Source: Deinococcus aerolatus
GTDB taxonomy: Bacteria > Deinococcota > Deinococci > Deinococcales > Deinococcaceae
DNA length: 64,000 bases
NCBI RefSeq assembly: GCF_014647055.1
Contig: NZ_BMOL01000004.1
Coordinates: 1 to 64,000 of the forward strand
Direction of reading: 5' to 3'
Within the stretch, counting starts at the first letter, position 1. Each line of letters opens with the position of its first letter. Both the position numbers and the translations under genes were made by a program. The notes under the pieces were generated by a model. The model had not been told where the DNA came from. It searched no databases and saw nothing but the letters and a program-made list of their open reading frames with translations. Below are positions 1-17,281 of this stretch, piece after piece.

Positions 1-69
1 CGCGAAATGATTAAAGTCCCACTGGAATTTATTGAGCGCCTTGCGGACGCACTCTGCTACGCCGCCTGA
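1..69 (+). CDS. 3' end of an unidentified CDS (partial)
   Basis: The window opens in an open frame of 22 codons ending in TGA at 67-69. The readable tail contains IKVPLEFIERLADALCYAA. It is too short to assign to a family and may be part of a decayed gene, because the neighbouring DNA (70-989) is also degenerate. Low confidence that it is a living gene. Confidence 0.25.
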   Translation, partial: REMIKVPLEFIERLADALCYAA

Positions 70-335
70 GACGCCTCGATGGCCAAAGTCGAGCTAAGAA
101 CCGAGGATTTTTTACATAGGTGCAAGGTTTCAGATTAACCCGACCGGGCAGTGGTGAAAGGGGCAGCGCAAATTTCCCGTGGCGATCCATCGACGCTTTG
201 CATTAGCCCCCTGAGCTAAAGAGAATCATGTCATTTCTTGAATTTCTGGCGGTTGAAGCCCAGAATGAAGATCCATGAAACTGCGGACGCCGGTTGGATC
301 GTCCCTAGAGGGAACCACTTTCCGCAGGCAGTCAG
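70..335. other. gene-less stretch before a regulator remnant
   Basis: No convincing coding frame, RNA or repeat was seen here. A short open frame from about 229 meets a stop within 20 codons. The stretch probably includes eroded 5' sequence of the BTAD pseudogene that becomes readable at about 336. Confidence 0.35.
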
Positions 336-989
336 GTGCTTCTGCTCCCAGCGTACCTGTGTGTTGGTGGTCCGCAGCCGCGCCGGCGGATGGCTAAGCG
401 CTTTTGGCTGGAAGCCGCCAACCCGATGATCAGTCTGGCGCAGCACCTAGTGCATCTGCGCTCGCTGCCCGGCGCGGTGCACGAGGACGGCCGCCGGGTC
501 GAGGCGGGCGGCGACGTGGGCTGTGACGTGGACATGACGTGGGCATCTGCGCGGGCTGGCGCAGGGCGGGCAGCTGGAGCGGGCGGCGGCGCTGTACGGC
601 GGCTCCTCTCTGGACACCCTGAGCATCTTGCTGGGCACGGACCTGCAAGAGTGGCTCTATGACACGCGGAAGACCCTGGTGCGCGTGTAGCTGAATCTGG
701 CGGCCCAGGCGGCGGCGCACGGCCGCGTGGACGAGGCCGAGGAATAGGAGGCCCGCGCCGTGGGGTGCGCGGAGCGCCACCGCCCGACGAACTGGAGTTG
801 CTACTGGACGTGGTGCCGGGGCTGTCTGGCGTGCCGTTTGTGGGCCGGGAACAGGAACTGGGCCTGCTCACCCGCCTGGGGGCCAGGAAGGTACCCTGGG
901 TCAGCGGGCTCGGCGTACCGTTCCTGCCGCTGCTGACCACGCCAGGACGGCTGCCGCCGCCGCAGGGTGTGGTGCGGGCCTGTTCGTAA
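336..989 (+). pseudogene. decayed BTAD/SARP-type transcriptional activator
   Basis: Three reading frames must be joined to read this remnant. Frame 3 (336-about 535) gives the end of an OmpR-type winged helix: PQPRRRMAKRFWLEAANP, then LAQHLVHLRSLPG, then VGCDVD. Frame 1 (about 550-747) gives the BTAD start, QLERAAALYGGSSLDTL then DLQEWLYDTRKTLVRV, interrupted by TAG at 688-690 and again at 745-747. Frame 3 from about 780 gives the start of the AAA ATPase domain, VPFVGREQELGLLTRLG, after which similarity fades. Two stops and at least two frameshifts mean the gene is dead. The architecture is that of the intact regulator at 43048-46224, but the sequence is a different paralogue. The family are transcriptional activators that bind direct repeats. 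Confidence 0.75.
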
Positions 990-1004
990 GTTACCAACAA
1001 CAAA

Positions 1005-1029
1005 CCCCTCTTCCACAGCGGAAGAGGGG
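1005..1029 (-). terminator. gyrB terminator
   Basis: Perfect 10-bp stem, CCCCTCTTCC pairing with GGAAGAGGGG around a 5-base loop. On the minus strand it is followed by TTTGTTGTT, 19 bases after the gyrB stop codon. Confidence 0.85.
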
Positions 1030-1047
1030 CTTATTCAGAGAAAGATG

Positions 1048-3117
<2,070 letters not shown>

Positions 3118-3181
3118 TCAAATCTGGAGAGTGGAGTTTGGAATGTGGTGAGGCGCTCGGAGACGCCATTTCTCGTCTCTC

Positions 3182-3210
3182 AGTATACTACAACAGTTGA
3201 AATAGGTCAA
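3182..3210 (-). promoter_or_regulatory. gyrB promoter
   Basis: On the minus strand -35 TTGACC (3205-3210), a 17-base spacer and -10 TATACT (3182-3187) form a near-consensus housekeeping promoter. It predicts a leader of about 100 bases before the gyrB ATG at 3075. Confidence 0.8.
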
Positions 3211-3215
3211 TAAAA

Positions 3216-3232
3216 TTACGTGTCAGACAGAA
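3216..3232 (-). promoter_or_regulatory. RDRM (DdrO operator) upstream of gyrB
   Basis: The plus strand reads TTACGTGTCAGACAGAA, an imperfect 17-bp palindrome of the radiation/desiccation response motif type. It matches the site before ddrC (TTACGTAATAGACAGAA) at 14 of 17 positions. It lies 5 bases upstream of the gyrB -35 box. gyrB is a known member of the RDR regulon repressed by DdrO and released by IrrE/PprI. Confidence 0.75.
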
Positions 3233-3378
3233 TCATGTGAGGCGGTTTGGAAGGGCTGAAAAGGCTGTGCTGGCAGTGGGTTTGGGGCTCTGGCCGTGCA
3301 AATTGGGACCGAGCAGAAACGCAGTTGCTCTCATCGCCTCCTGCACCGCGGTTCGGAAGGCGATGGAAGCACCAGCAG

Positions 3379-3413
3379 CGCGGCCCCAGACCTCCGGAGA
3401 GGCTGGGGCCGCG
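3379..3413 (-). terminator. terminator after the RNase R gene
   Basis: 11-bp perfect stem CGCGGCCCCAG/CTGGGGCCGCG, with a second small stem (CCTC/GAGG) in the loop. It lies 31 bases beyond the RNase R stop codon. A short T-run is present only on the plus-strand side, so it may act as a strong hairpin for either strand. Confidence 0.6.
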
Positions 3414-3443
3414 TTTCTGGAGAGGGGTGGGTCTTACGCGCCC

Positions 3444-7586
<4,143 letters not shown>

Positions 7587-7970
7587 TCACGCACCTGGTT
7601 ACTCAGGACGCGCCCGTGGGGGTTATGTCGTGGGCGCACGCCGATCTGGCCGGTCTTTTATGCTGGCGCTGGTCTCGGCGTGCGCGGCCCGCCCACGGGC
7701 AACTGGTTATCGCTTCCTCGGGTTTGCGCCTTCGTTGCCACAGCCCACTGCTCGGGGCCTGTCTGGCGGCGCTGTCCTGAAACCCGGCAGCGAGCGCAGC
7801 ATAACACGGCGCGCCTGACCCCATTCTCATTCAGGTTGGTTTTGCATGAAGGGCGGCCCGGCAGCCATGGCCCCGTGAATTGCCACGCGCGCCCGCATGG
7901 GCAGCCCGGCCGCCGCGCTATGCTGCCGGGCGTGCCGGAGCGCGTGGGTCAGGGAAGCAAACAACACAGC
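7587..7970. other. intergenic region between divergent rnr and rel genes
   Basis: 384 bases with promoters presumably in both directions. An AGGTG Shine-Dalgarno-like stretch precedes the rnr ATG. On the plus strand a TATGCT box (7919-7924) and an AGGGAAG ribosome-binding site (about 7950) precede rel, but no good -35 was found. Open frames across it (for example 7603-7830 minus) have no recognisable product and look like chance frames in GC-rich DNA. Confidence 0.4.
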
Positions 7971-10258
<2,288 letters not shown>

Positions 10259-10262
<4 letters not shown>

Positions 10263-10786
10263 GCGGTGTGGCACCTTCCATGAAGATTCCGCTGGCGGCA
10301 GCCCGCGCCCCGGCGCTGCTGCGTGCCGTGACCTGGGGCGTTCCGGTACTCCTCGTTGTGGTGGCGTTTCTTCCTGATGAGGACAATACCCCGCTTTTGC
10401 AGGGCGCAATCATTGTCCTGGCGCTGGTCATCTTCGCGTGGTTCCAGCTGGCCCCGCGCCGCCTGGCCTACACCCTGACCTCCGACGCCGTGGTGATCCA
10501 GCGGATGCTGAACCAGACCCGGCTGCCCTACGCGGGCCTCAGCGCCCGCCGGACCGCTGGCGTGCTGGGTCTCCGTACCTTCGGAACCGGGCTGCCGGGC
10601 TACCTGACCGGGCACTTCACGCTGGCCCACGACGGGCAGGGGGTCAGCCGCGTGCGGGCCGCCGCGTCTACCGGACAGGGCGGCGTGCTGCTGTGCTCCG
10701 GGGACGCCGACTATTTCCTGACGCCGGCCAACCCCGACGCCTTTCTGACCGAGCTGACGCGGCGCGGCGCACAGGTGGCCGCATGA
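10259..10786 (+). CDS. PH-domain-like membrane protein
   Basis: About 175 residues. The N-terminus has two hydrophobic helices ([16 protein letters not shown] and [20 protein letters not shown]). They are followed by a soluble beta-rich part ([18 protein letters not shown], then [15 protein letters not shown], then [19 protein letters not shown]) resembling bacterial PH-like domains (bPH type). Start GTG 10259 overlaps the rel stop by 4 bases (GTGA); ATG 10280 is an alternative. The stop overlaps the next ATG, so it sits in a tightly coupled run behind the alarmone enzyme. Function unknown. Confidence 0.7.
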
Positions 10787-11757
10787 GGCTCACACTGCTG
10801 CCCGATCTGGGCGATCTGCTGCGCCTTCACCCGCAGTACAACGCTGGGACCGTGGTGGAGCTGCTGCGGCATCTGGGCGCGGCGGAGGTGCTGTGGGCCA
10901 GCGACATGGACCCCGATCATCCGCTGCGCGACGCCTTGCCTGCCGCCCGCATCGGGATTCTGGACGGTTTCGCGGCGGACTGGGCCTGGGCTGAGGCCGA
11001 ACACGGGCAGTTGCAGGGCTTTCTGGGCCAGTACCCGCAGGGCCGCGAACGCCTGCGCGAGGCGGGGGCCGCCGAGCGCCGCTTCGCCGCATTCGTTACC
11101 ACGCCGATGAACGCTCGCCAAATGATGGGCGCAGAGACCATGGACGCCGCCCGCGCCTACCACGCCGCCGTGCGTGCCGCGCTGGACGAGGGACCGGGCA
11201 CGCTATGGCGGGAACGTCGGCTGTCCGAACTGGCCCAGAGGCTGGCCGGGCAGGCCGGCGTCGTGATTGCCCCGCTGGACGACCTGCCCGGGCTGCTGGA
11301 CCGACTGCCGGACGCCCGCCTGCCGGACCTGGCCGGGTTTGCTCCCGGCGAGACCAGCCGCCTGCGCGCCCTGGCGGACCGGGCGTGGCAGCTGCGCGAG
11401 GACGATGACCTGAACGCCCTGCTGGCCGCCCTGGACCGCGAAACGGGCGACCGCGTGACGCCGGGGGCCGAGCTGTCCGCCGCCGCCGCCGGCATCTACC
11501 TGGCGGTGGGCGACCTGGGGGCCGCCCGCGAACTGCTGGAGCGCGCCGTTCACGCCCTGGGCGACGGGCTGCCGCGCAGTCTGGCGGGCCTGACGCTGGC
11601 CCGGCTGGGACAGGTGCGCGACGCCCAGGGGGACCGCGAGCTGGCCACCCGCACCTACCTCGCCGTGCTGGCCCTGAACCACGCCCCTGCCGTGGCCCGC
11701 GCCGCCGCCGAGGCCGGGCTGAAGGAACCGTTCCGTCTCGAACTGGGGCCGGCGTAG
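10783..11757 (+). CDS. hypothetical protein, helical TPR-like C-terminus
   Basis: 324 residues, family not recognised. The N-terminus [18 protein letters not shown] is followed by an acidic, Ala/Leu-rich region. The C-terminal third looks like helical repeats ([20 protein letters not shown], then [20 protein letters not shown]). Its ATG overlaps the TGA of the PH-like gene (ATGA), so translation is probably coupled. No signal peptide or membrane segment is evident. The N-terminal ~130 residues could be a cofactor or nucleotide-binding fold, but no motif supports this. Confidence 0.7.
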   Translation: MRLTLLPDLGDLLRLHPQYNAGTVVELLRHLGAAEVLWASDMDPDHPLRDALPAARIGILDGFAADWAWAEAEHGQLQGFLGQYPQGRERLREAGAAERRFAAFVTTPMNARQMMGAETMDAARAYHAAVRAALDEGPGTLWRERRLSELAQRLAGQAGVVIAPLDDLPGLLDRLPDARLPDLAGFAPGETSRLRALADRAWQLREDDDLNALLAALDRETGDRVTPGAELSAAAAGIYLAVGDLGAARELLERAVHALGDGLPRSLAGLTLARLGQVRDAQGDRELATRTYLAVLALNHAPAVARAAAEAGLKEPFRLELGPA

Positions 11758-11827
11758 CGGCGCTGCACGTCCTGGCTGGCCTGCCTGCCTGGCCCGCCGC
11801 CGCGCCGCGCGTCCTATCCTGAAGCCC

Positions 11828-12739
11828 ATGACCCTGTCTCCCGAGGCCCCTACGCCCACGTCCCAGCCCCTGCGCGTCCTGAGCATCCAGTCGTGGGTCA
11901 GTTACGGGCACGTCGGCAACGCCGCGGCCGTGTTTCCCCTGCAGCGCCTGGGCATCGAGGCCTGGGCCATCCACACCGTGCAGTTTTCCAACCACACCGG
12001 CTACGGCGCGTGGACCGGGGCCGTGTTTCCGCCCGAGAGCATCGCCGAACTGGTGGACGGCATCGAGGCGCGCGGGGTCCTGCCCGGCTGCAGCGGCGTG
12101 CTGAGCGGCTACATGGGCTCGGGCGGTACGGTCGCGGCGGTGGTGGAGGCGGTGCGGCGCGTGCGGGCGGCCAACCCGGCGGCGCTGTACTGCTGCGATC
12201 CGGTGATGGGCGACGTGGGGCGCGGCGTGTTCGTGCGCCCCGAACTGCCGGAGCTGATCGCGGCGCAGGCGCTGGCGGCCGCCGACGTCGTGACCCCCAA
12301 CCAGTTCGAGCTGGAGCTGCTGACCGGCCGCACGGTCCAGACGCTGGCGCAGGCGCTGGAGGCGGCCCACGAGCTGCGCGGGCGGCTGAATGCCGGCGGC
12401 CCGCGCATCGTGGTGGTGACCAGCCTGGTGCGCGCCGACGCCCCGGCCGATCAGATCGAGACGCTGGCGGTGACCGGGGAGGGCGCGTGGCTGTGCCGCA
12501 CGCCTTTGCTGCCGCTGGACCCGCCCCGCAACGGCACCGGGGACGTGATGGCCGCGCTGTTCTACGGACATTACCTGGGTTCGCGCGACGTGGCCCGGTC
12601 TCTGAGCCTGTCGATGAGCGCGCTGTACGGCCTGCTGAAACGCACCCACGACCACGGCAGCCGCGAGGTCATGCTGGTGGCCGCGCAGGAGGAGCTGACT
12701 GCCCCCTCACAGGTGTTCACGGCCGAACAGGTCGCCTGA
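11828..12739 (+). CDS. pdxY: pyridoxal kinase
   Basis: Phosphorylates pyridoxal (and related B6 vitamers) with ATP in the salvage route to pyridoxal 5'-phosphate. 303 residues, normal for PdxK/PdxY. Seen: [21 protein letters not shown] and [12 protein letters not shown] (substrate pocket), [23 protein letters not shown], and the ribokinase-family signature [14 protein letters not shown] with catalytic Asp in GTGD. The overall pattern is closest to PdxY-type single enzymes. A TATCCT box (11815-11820) ends 7 bases before ATG and no Shine-Dalgarno is present, so a leaderless transcript is likely. Confidence 0.92.
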   Translation: MTLSPEAPTPTSQPLRVLSIQSWVSYGHVGNAAAVFPLQRLGIEAWAIHTVQFSNHTGYGAWTGAVFPPESIAELVDGIEARGVLPGCSGVLSGYMGSGGTVAAVVEAVRRVRAANPAALYCCDPVMGDVGRGVFVRPELPELIAAQALAAADVVTPNQFELELLTGRTVQTLAQALEAAHELRGRLNAGGPRIVVVTSLVRADAPADQIETLAVTGEGAWLCRTPLLPLDPPRNGTGDVMAALFYGHYLGSRDVARSLSLSMSALYGLLKRTHDHGSREVMLVAAQEELTAPSQVFTAEQVA

Positions 12740-12872
12740 AGCGGGGGCCGCGCCCCTGAACGCCCTTCCTGAGCGTCCATGAGGATGATCTACAGGTCAT
12801 TTCAGGGTCAGCCCAACGTCTGTTTCAGCCCCTCTCACATGGCCTCCGGGCGGCGCGGCCAGACTGTGGCTC

Positions 12873-13493
12873 ATGAAACATATTCTGTTCCCGACGAGCG
12901 CACAGGCCGACGCCTTCATTGCCGAACTGCAGAGCCAGGGCGTGGTGGCCCCGACGACCGGCACCTCCACCTACAACCGTCACGGGGGCATGAACAACAC
13001 GGCTGTCGCTGGCGGTGACACCCGCACCTACACTGATGACCGCATGGACGGCGAGTCCAGCGCGGCCGCTGAGGACGCGGGCGCAGGCGCCGTCAAGGGC
13101 ACCGGCGTGGGAGCAGTGGTGGGTGCGGGCGCAGGCCTGCTGGGCACGGCCGGCACCGTGGCAGGCGTGGGCGCCACCGTCGCTACCGGTGGCCTGGCCA
13201 TCCCGGTGATCCTGGGCATGGCTGCCCTGGGCGCTGGCGTGGGTGCCGCCGTGGGCGCCGCGGGCGGCGCGGCCGGTGTGGACGAGAACCACGACGGCCG
13301 GACTGCGGACAGCGACTACGGCGCGTACAGCGTCAACGACGACTACTATGACCGCATGCACAGCACCGTGAACTCGGGCGGCCGCGCCGTGGCCGTCGAG
13401 GACAGCGTGCCCTACGACGTGGTCGCCGACGCCGTCAAGCGTCACGGCGGCGAGTTCGTCGATGAGAACATGATGGACGCCCGCCGCATGTAA
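12873..13493 (+). CDS. glycine-zipper stress-type protein, unknown function
   Basis: 206 residues. N-terminal segment [18 protein letters not shown] resembles the start of YflT-like heat/general-stress proteins. A long Gly/Ala-rich hydrophobic stretch follows (about 70-135: [20 protein letters not shown], then [16 protein letters not shown]), of glycine-zipper type and probably membrane-associated. A polar C-terminus ([17 protein letters not shown]) ends it. CAGACT (12860-12865) sits 7 bases before the ATG, so it may be leaderless. Family assignment is tentative. Confidence 0.75.
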   Translation: MKHILFPTSAQADAFIAELQSQGVVAPTTGTSTYNRHGGMNNTAVAGGDTRTYTDDRMDGESSAAAEDAGAGAVKGTGVGAVVGAGAGLLGTAGTVAGVGATVATGGLAIPVILGMAALGAGVGAAVGAAGGAAGVDENHDGRTADSDYGAYSVNDDYYDRMHSTVNSGGRAVAVEDSVPYDVVADAVKRHGGEFVDENMMDARRM

Positions 13494-13506
13494 GCAGCCT
13501 CCACCT

Positions 13507-13541
13507 CAGCGCCCCCACCGCTCCGGCGGCTGGGGGCGCTG
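13507..13541 (+). terminator. terminator after the glycine-zipper gene
   Basis: 11-bp perfect stem CAGCGCCCCCA/TGGGGGCGCTG with a 13-base loop, 14 bases beyond the stop codon. Only a weak T-tract (GTTCGG) follows. Confidence 0.6.
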
Positions 13542-13654
13542 TTCGGTGGGACGACGGGTTTCGCGGCGGGCCAGTCCACTTCCAGGCCACACCGCGGCGG
13601 CCAACGACAACGCCCACCGGTCAGGGTGGGCGGGGGGACTGGTGGCTGGCCCGG

Positions 13655-13759
13655 TCAATAGCGGTCGCGCACACGGACAGGGATGGGGACTGGCTGGGGT
13701 TGTGGCGCCCCCCCCAGGATTTCCCGGAGCCAGTCAATAAACTCTCGCAAGCCCTTCAT
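13655..13759 (-). CDS. 34-residue microprotein
   Basis: Short open frame from ATG (13757-13759) to TGA (13655-13657). The protein begins MKGLREFIDWLREILGG, which would form an amphipathic helix, and ends in a proline/arginine tail (PQPQPVPIPVRVRDRY). A TACAAT box on the minus strand (13766-13771) ends exactly 6 bases before the ATG, the spacing used by leaderless genes elsewhere in this window, which supports real expression. It is divergent from the nucleoside hydrolase gene. No known family recognised. A longer upstream frame to 13945 is less likely because it ignores this promoter. Confidence 0.6.
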   Translation of the reverse strand: MKGLREFIDWLREILGGAPQPQPVPIPVRVRDRY

Positions 13760-13810
13760 GACGGCATTGTACCGGGGTCCCCCTGGGCCAGATGGCACGC
13801 AGCTTACGAT

Positions 13811-13849
13811 GCGTTGACAAACCCTTGCCCCAGGCATCTGTGTCAACGC
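13811..13849. promoter_or_regulatory. 9-bp inverted repeat between divergent genes
   Basis: GCGTTGACA (13811-13819) and its exact complement TGTCAACGC (13841-13849), centres 30 bases apart. The site lies between the 34-codon gene (minus) and the nucleoside hydrolase gene (plus). Spacing of about three helical turns fits a dimeric regulator binding two half-sites on one face; no protein can be named. Confidence 0.45.
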
Positions 13850-13880
13850 TTGGCCAAGGCGGTGCCTCAGAATGCGGGGC

Positions 13881-14822
13881 ATGACCGCTGCCCCTGCCGC
13901 GCCCGTGATTCTGGACGGTGACCCCGGCCACGACGACGCCATCAACTTCCTGCTGGCCCTGGCCAGCCCCGAGTTTCAGGTGCTGGGCCTGACCACCGTG
14001 TTCGGCAACGTGGGCCTGGAGCGCACGACCCGCAACGCGCTGATCGTGCGCGAGCTGAGCGGGGCCAACGTGCCGGTGTACGCCGGGGCGGACCGCCCGC
14101 TGGTCTCGCCGCGCATCAGCGCCGAGGCGGTGCATGGTCAGAGCGGCATGGACGGCCCCCACCTGCCGGTCCCGGCGCGCGACGCGGAGGCCGAACACGC
14201 CGCGCGCTTCATCATCCGGCAGGTGCGCGCCCGCCCCGGCGAGGTCACGCTGGTGCCGACCGGGCCGCTCACGAACGTGGCGCTGGCTTTCCGGCTGGCC
14301 CCGGACATCGCGGGGCTGGTCCGGCGGGTGGTGTGGATGGGCGGCAGCACCGACACCGGCAACTGGACGCCCGCCGCCGAGTTCAACGCATTGGCGGACC
14401 CGCACGCCGCGCACATCGTCTTCAGCTCTGGCGTGCCGCTGACCATGTTCGGCCTGAACGTGACCCACCAGGCCATCGCGCATCCGGCCCGCGTGGCCGC
14501 CTTCCGGGCGCTGGGCACGCGGGTGGGCGAGTTCGCGGCAGTGCTGCTGGAATTCTTCGCCGAACACCACCGCGAGCGTTACGGCTGGGACGGGGGTGCC
14601 CTGCACGATCCCATGACCGTGGCGTGGCTGCTGCGCCCGGAGCTGTTCGTGTCGCGGCCCATGCACGTCGAGCTGGACCTGACGGGCGGTCCCTCGGCGG
14701 GCCGCACGCTGGCCGACGTGTGGAGGGTGATGGGCCGGGCACCCAACGCTGAGGTGGTGACCAACGTGGACGCGGACGGCTTTTTTGCCCTGCTGGTGGA
14801 GCGCCTGGGCCGTTACCCCTGA
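13881..14822 (+). CDS. inosine/uridine-preferring nucleoside hydrolase family protein
   Basis: Cleaves the N-glycosidic bond of ribonucleosides to base and ribose (purine/pyrimidine salvage), cytoplasmic. The calcium-binding signature is at the N-terminus: VILDGDPGHDDAINFLLAL. Also seen: TTVFGNVGLERTTRNA, the family block HGQSGMDGPHLP, VTLVPTGPLTNVALAF, and near the C-terminus GGALHDPMTVAWLL. About 313 residues, usual for the family. ATG 13881 is preferred to ATG 13872 because CAGAAT (13868-13873) lies 7 bases upstream of it. Substrate specificity cannot be read from the sequence. Confidence 0.9.
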   Translation: MTAAPAAPVILDGDPGHDDAINFLLALASPEFQVLGLTTVFGNVGLERTTRNALIVRELSGANVPVYAGADRPLVSPRISAEAVHGQSGMDGPHLPVPARDAEAEHAARFIIRQVRARPGEVTLVPTGPLTNVALAFRLAPDIAGLVRRVVWMGGSTDTGNWTPAAEFNALADPHAAHIVFSSGVPLTMFGLNVTHQAIAHPARVAAFRALGTRVGEFAAVLLEFFAEHHRERYGWDGGALHDPMTVAWLLRPELFVSRPMHVELDLTGGPSAGRTLADVWRVMGRAPNAEVVTNVDADGFFALLVERLGRYP

Positions 14823-14884
14823 GCCGGGCGGCTGCCGGGGCCACGGTCAGAACTCTGTTACAGGGGATCGTTTAACATGTCGGC

Positions 14885-16078
14885 ATGCGACTTCCGGCTC
14901 AGGTCCGGTCTGGCCGTCCGGCACCGCCCCGGACCCCGGGTCAGACCGCCGGCAGCCCCGACACGCCCGCGCCCCTCACCGCCGCCACACCGCTGATCCC
15001 GCCGGGCGATGAACTGCGGTACGCCCTGCACCGGCGGCTGGCGCTGGCGTCCCTGACCTGCGGGCTGCCGGTGCTCACGATCATGGGCGTGTTGGAGGCC
15101 CGCAGTCCCTCGGCCAGCGCCCAGCTGCTGGGGCTGTACGCCGTGATGGCCCTGCTGTGCGTGTGGGGCATCCTGCGGGTGCTGCGGCGCAGCCGACTGG
15201 AGGGCGCGCTCAGGACCATCGTGGCCTTCAACGTGGTGTTTGTCGCCGTGCAGGCGTACGCGGCCGGGGCCGGCCAGTCGGCCAGCGCCGCGCAGACCGG
15301 CTTCAGCATGCTGCTGATGCTGATTGCCAACTCGGTGCTGGGCTACCTGGTGTTCGAGGCCCGCCGCGCCGGACTGCTGGCGCTGGGCAGCTTCGCGCTG
15401 GCGGTGGTGGCCGGCCTGCTGGGCTTCAGCCGTCACGGGGGCACGGACATGGCGCTGCCCAGTGTGCAGCTGTACCTGTCCACCGGCACCATCCTGCTGC
15501 TGCTGCACGCCCTGGCGTGGTACAAGTCCCGCTTCGTCTCCCAGGCCCAGGAGCAGCTGCGGCTGGAACACGAGGCGCGCACCGATCCCCTGACCGGGCT
15601 GCCCAACCGCCGCCACTTGTACCAGCAGATTGCCGCCCTGCTGGAGCCTGCCGGGGAGGACCAGCCGGAACCGGAGCCGCGGGGCAGCGTGATCATGTTC
15701 GACATCGACCACTTCAAGCGCGTCAACGACCTGCACGGCCACCTGGCCGGCGACAGCGCCCTGGCCCACGTCGCGGGGCTGCTGCGGGCTTCGGCACAGG
15801 CCGGCGAGACGCCGGGCCGTTGGGGTGGCGAGGAGTTCATGCTGGTGCTGCCGGGCCTGGACGAGGCGGGGGCGCTGCGCCGGGCGCAGACCCTGCGGGA
15901 CCTGCTGCACGCCTCGCTCCACCCGCAGGTCGGGCTGCTGACCGCCAGCTTCGGCGTCAGCGCCTGCCGTGCGAGCGATGACCTGAGCCGACTGGTGGCG
16001 CGGGCCGACGTGGCGATGTACCGCGCCAAGGCGGGGGGACGTGACCGGATCGAGGCGGCCTCCAGCGGCGGCCCCTGA
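14885..16078 (+). CDS. membrane-bound diguanylate cyclase (GGDEF)
   Basis: 397 residues. After a ~45-residue proline-rich N-terminus come about six transmembrane helices (roughly 50-215, for example LGLYAVMALLCVWGILRVL and STGTILLLLHALAWY). A GGDEF domain follows (DPLTGLPNRRHLYQQ, then VIMFDIDHFKRVNDLHGH, then RWGGEEFMLVLPG). The signature GGEEF (near 315) and the metal-binding FDIDHFK are intact, so c-di-GMP synthesis from GTP is expected. The RxxD inhibitory site normally just before the signature is absent, which suggests no product inhibition. TAACAT (14873-14878) ends 6 bases before the ATG; likely leaderless. Confidence 0.92.
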   Translation: MRLPAQVRSGRPAPPRTPGQTAGSPDTPAPLTAATPLIPPGDELRYALHRRLALASLTCGLPVLTIMGVLEARSPSASAQLLGLYAVMALLCVWGILRVLRRSRLEGALRTIVAFNVVFVAVQAYAAGAGQSASAAQTGFSMLLMLIANSVLGYLVFEARRAGLLALGSFALAVVAGLLGFSRHGGTDMALPSVQLYLSTGTILLLLHALAWYKSRFVSQAQEQLRLEHEARTDPLTGLPNRRHLYQQIAALLEPAGEDQPEPEPRGSVIMFDIDHFKRVNDLHGHLAGDSALAHVAGLLRASAQAGETPGRWGGEEFMLVLPGLDEAGALRRAQTLRDLLHASLHPQVGLLTASFGVSACRASDDLSRLVARADVAMYRAKAGGRDRIEAASSGGP

Positions 16079-16307
16079 CGTTCCGGGAGGGCGGGGCAGC
16101 TGCCGTGGGGCTGACGCTGCGAGCGGGCTGGGCGGAGAGGCAGACCCAGGGATGTGCTTCGGCCCCGCTGGTCTTCTCCAGGAGGCCTGTGGAAAAGTGC
16201 TGGCCGTCCTTACCCTGGCCCCGCCGAGGTGGGCTGCCGTGTTGAACAAAACTCGGCTGATACGGCTGAAAGCAGTCTTTCACAGGATGCCTACGCTTTA
16301 CTAGAAA

Positions 16308-16324
16308 TTACGTAATAGACAGAA
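16308..16324 (+). promoter_or_regulatory. RDRM (DdrO operator) of ddrC
   Basis: TTACGTAATAGACAGAA, 17 bp, covering the position of the -35 box of the ddrC promoter. DdrO binding here would block RNA polymerase directly. It shares TTACGT and AGACAGAA with the gyrB site at 3216-3232. Confidence 0.85.
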
Positions 16325-16331
16325 TCTATGC

Positions 16332-16337
16332 TATACT
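16332..16337 (+). promoter_or_regulatory. -10 box of ddrC, leaderless start
   Basis: TATACT ends 6 bases before the ddrC ATG. Transcription would start at or next to the A of ATG, so the message has no leader. The 265-base region 16079-16331 upstream holds no gene. Confidence 0.75.
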
Positions 16338-16343
16338 CTACGT

Positions 16344-17060
<717 letters not shown>

Positions 17061-17086
17061 CGCCCCTCCTGGCTCCGAAAGAGACT

Positions 17087-17112
17087 GCCCTCTCTAATGG
17101 AGGGGGCTTTTT
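17087..17112 (+). terminator. ddrC terminator
   Basis: Hairpin GCCCTCT/AGGGGGC (one G-T pair) with a 7-base loop, followed by TTTTT, 26 bases after the ddrC stop. Confidence 0.8.
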
Positions 17113-17281
17113 CATGCCCCAATCGGAGCGGTCCCCGGCGGCCAGCCGCACGATGCCCGGCGCGGCAGCCCACCGCAGGGAAGAGGATCCCCACCGCCTG
17201 CCCGCCACCCCCGCCCGCTGCCCCCGGCAGAAGTTGCCTTTGGCCCCCTTTTCCTCATCCGGGACCGCTACAATCGCGCCC

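Noticed and set aside
7623..7629. TTATGTC near the RNase R start as a damage operator
   Set aside because: Only one half-site is present; the second half does not match, so it is not called an RDRM.
11096..12655. 519-codon minus-strand frame
   Set aside because: It covers pdxY and the preceding gene in antisense; composition is low-complexity and shadow-like.
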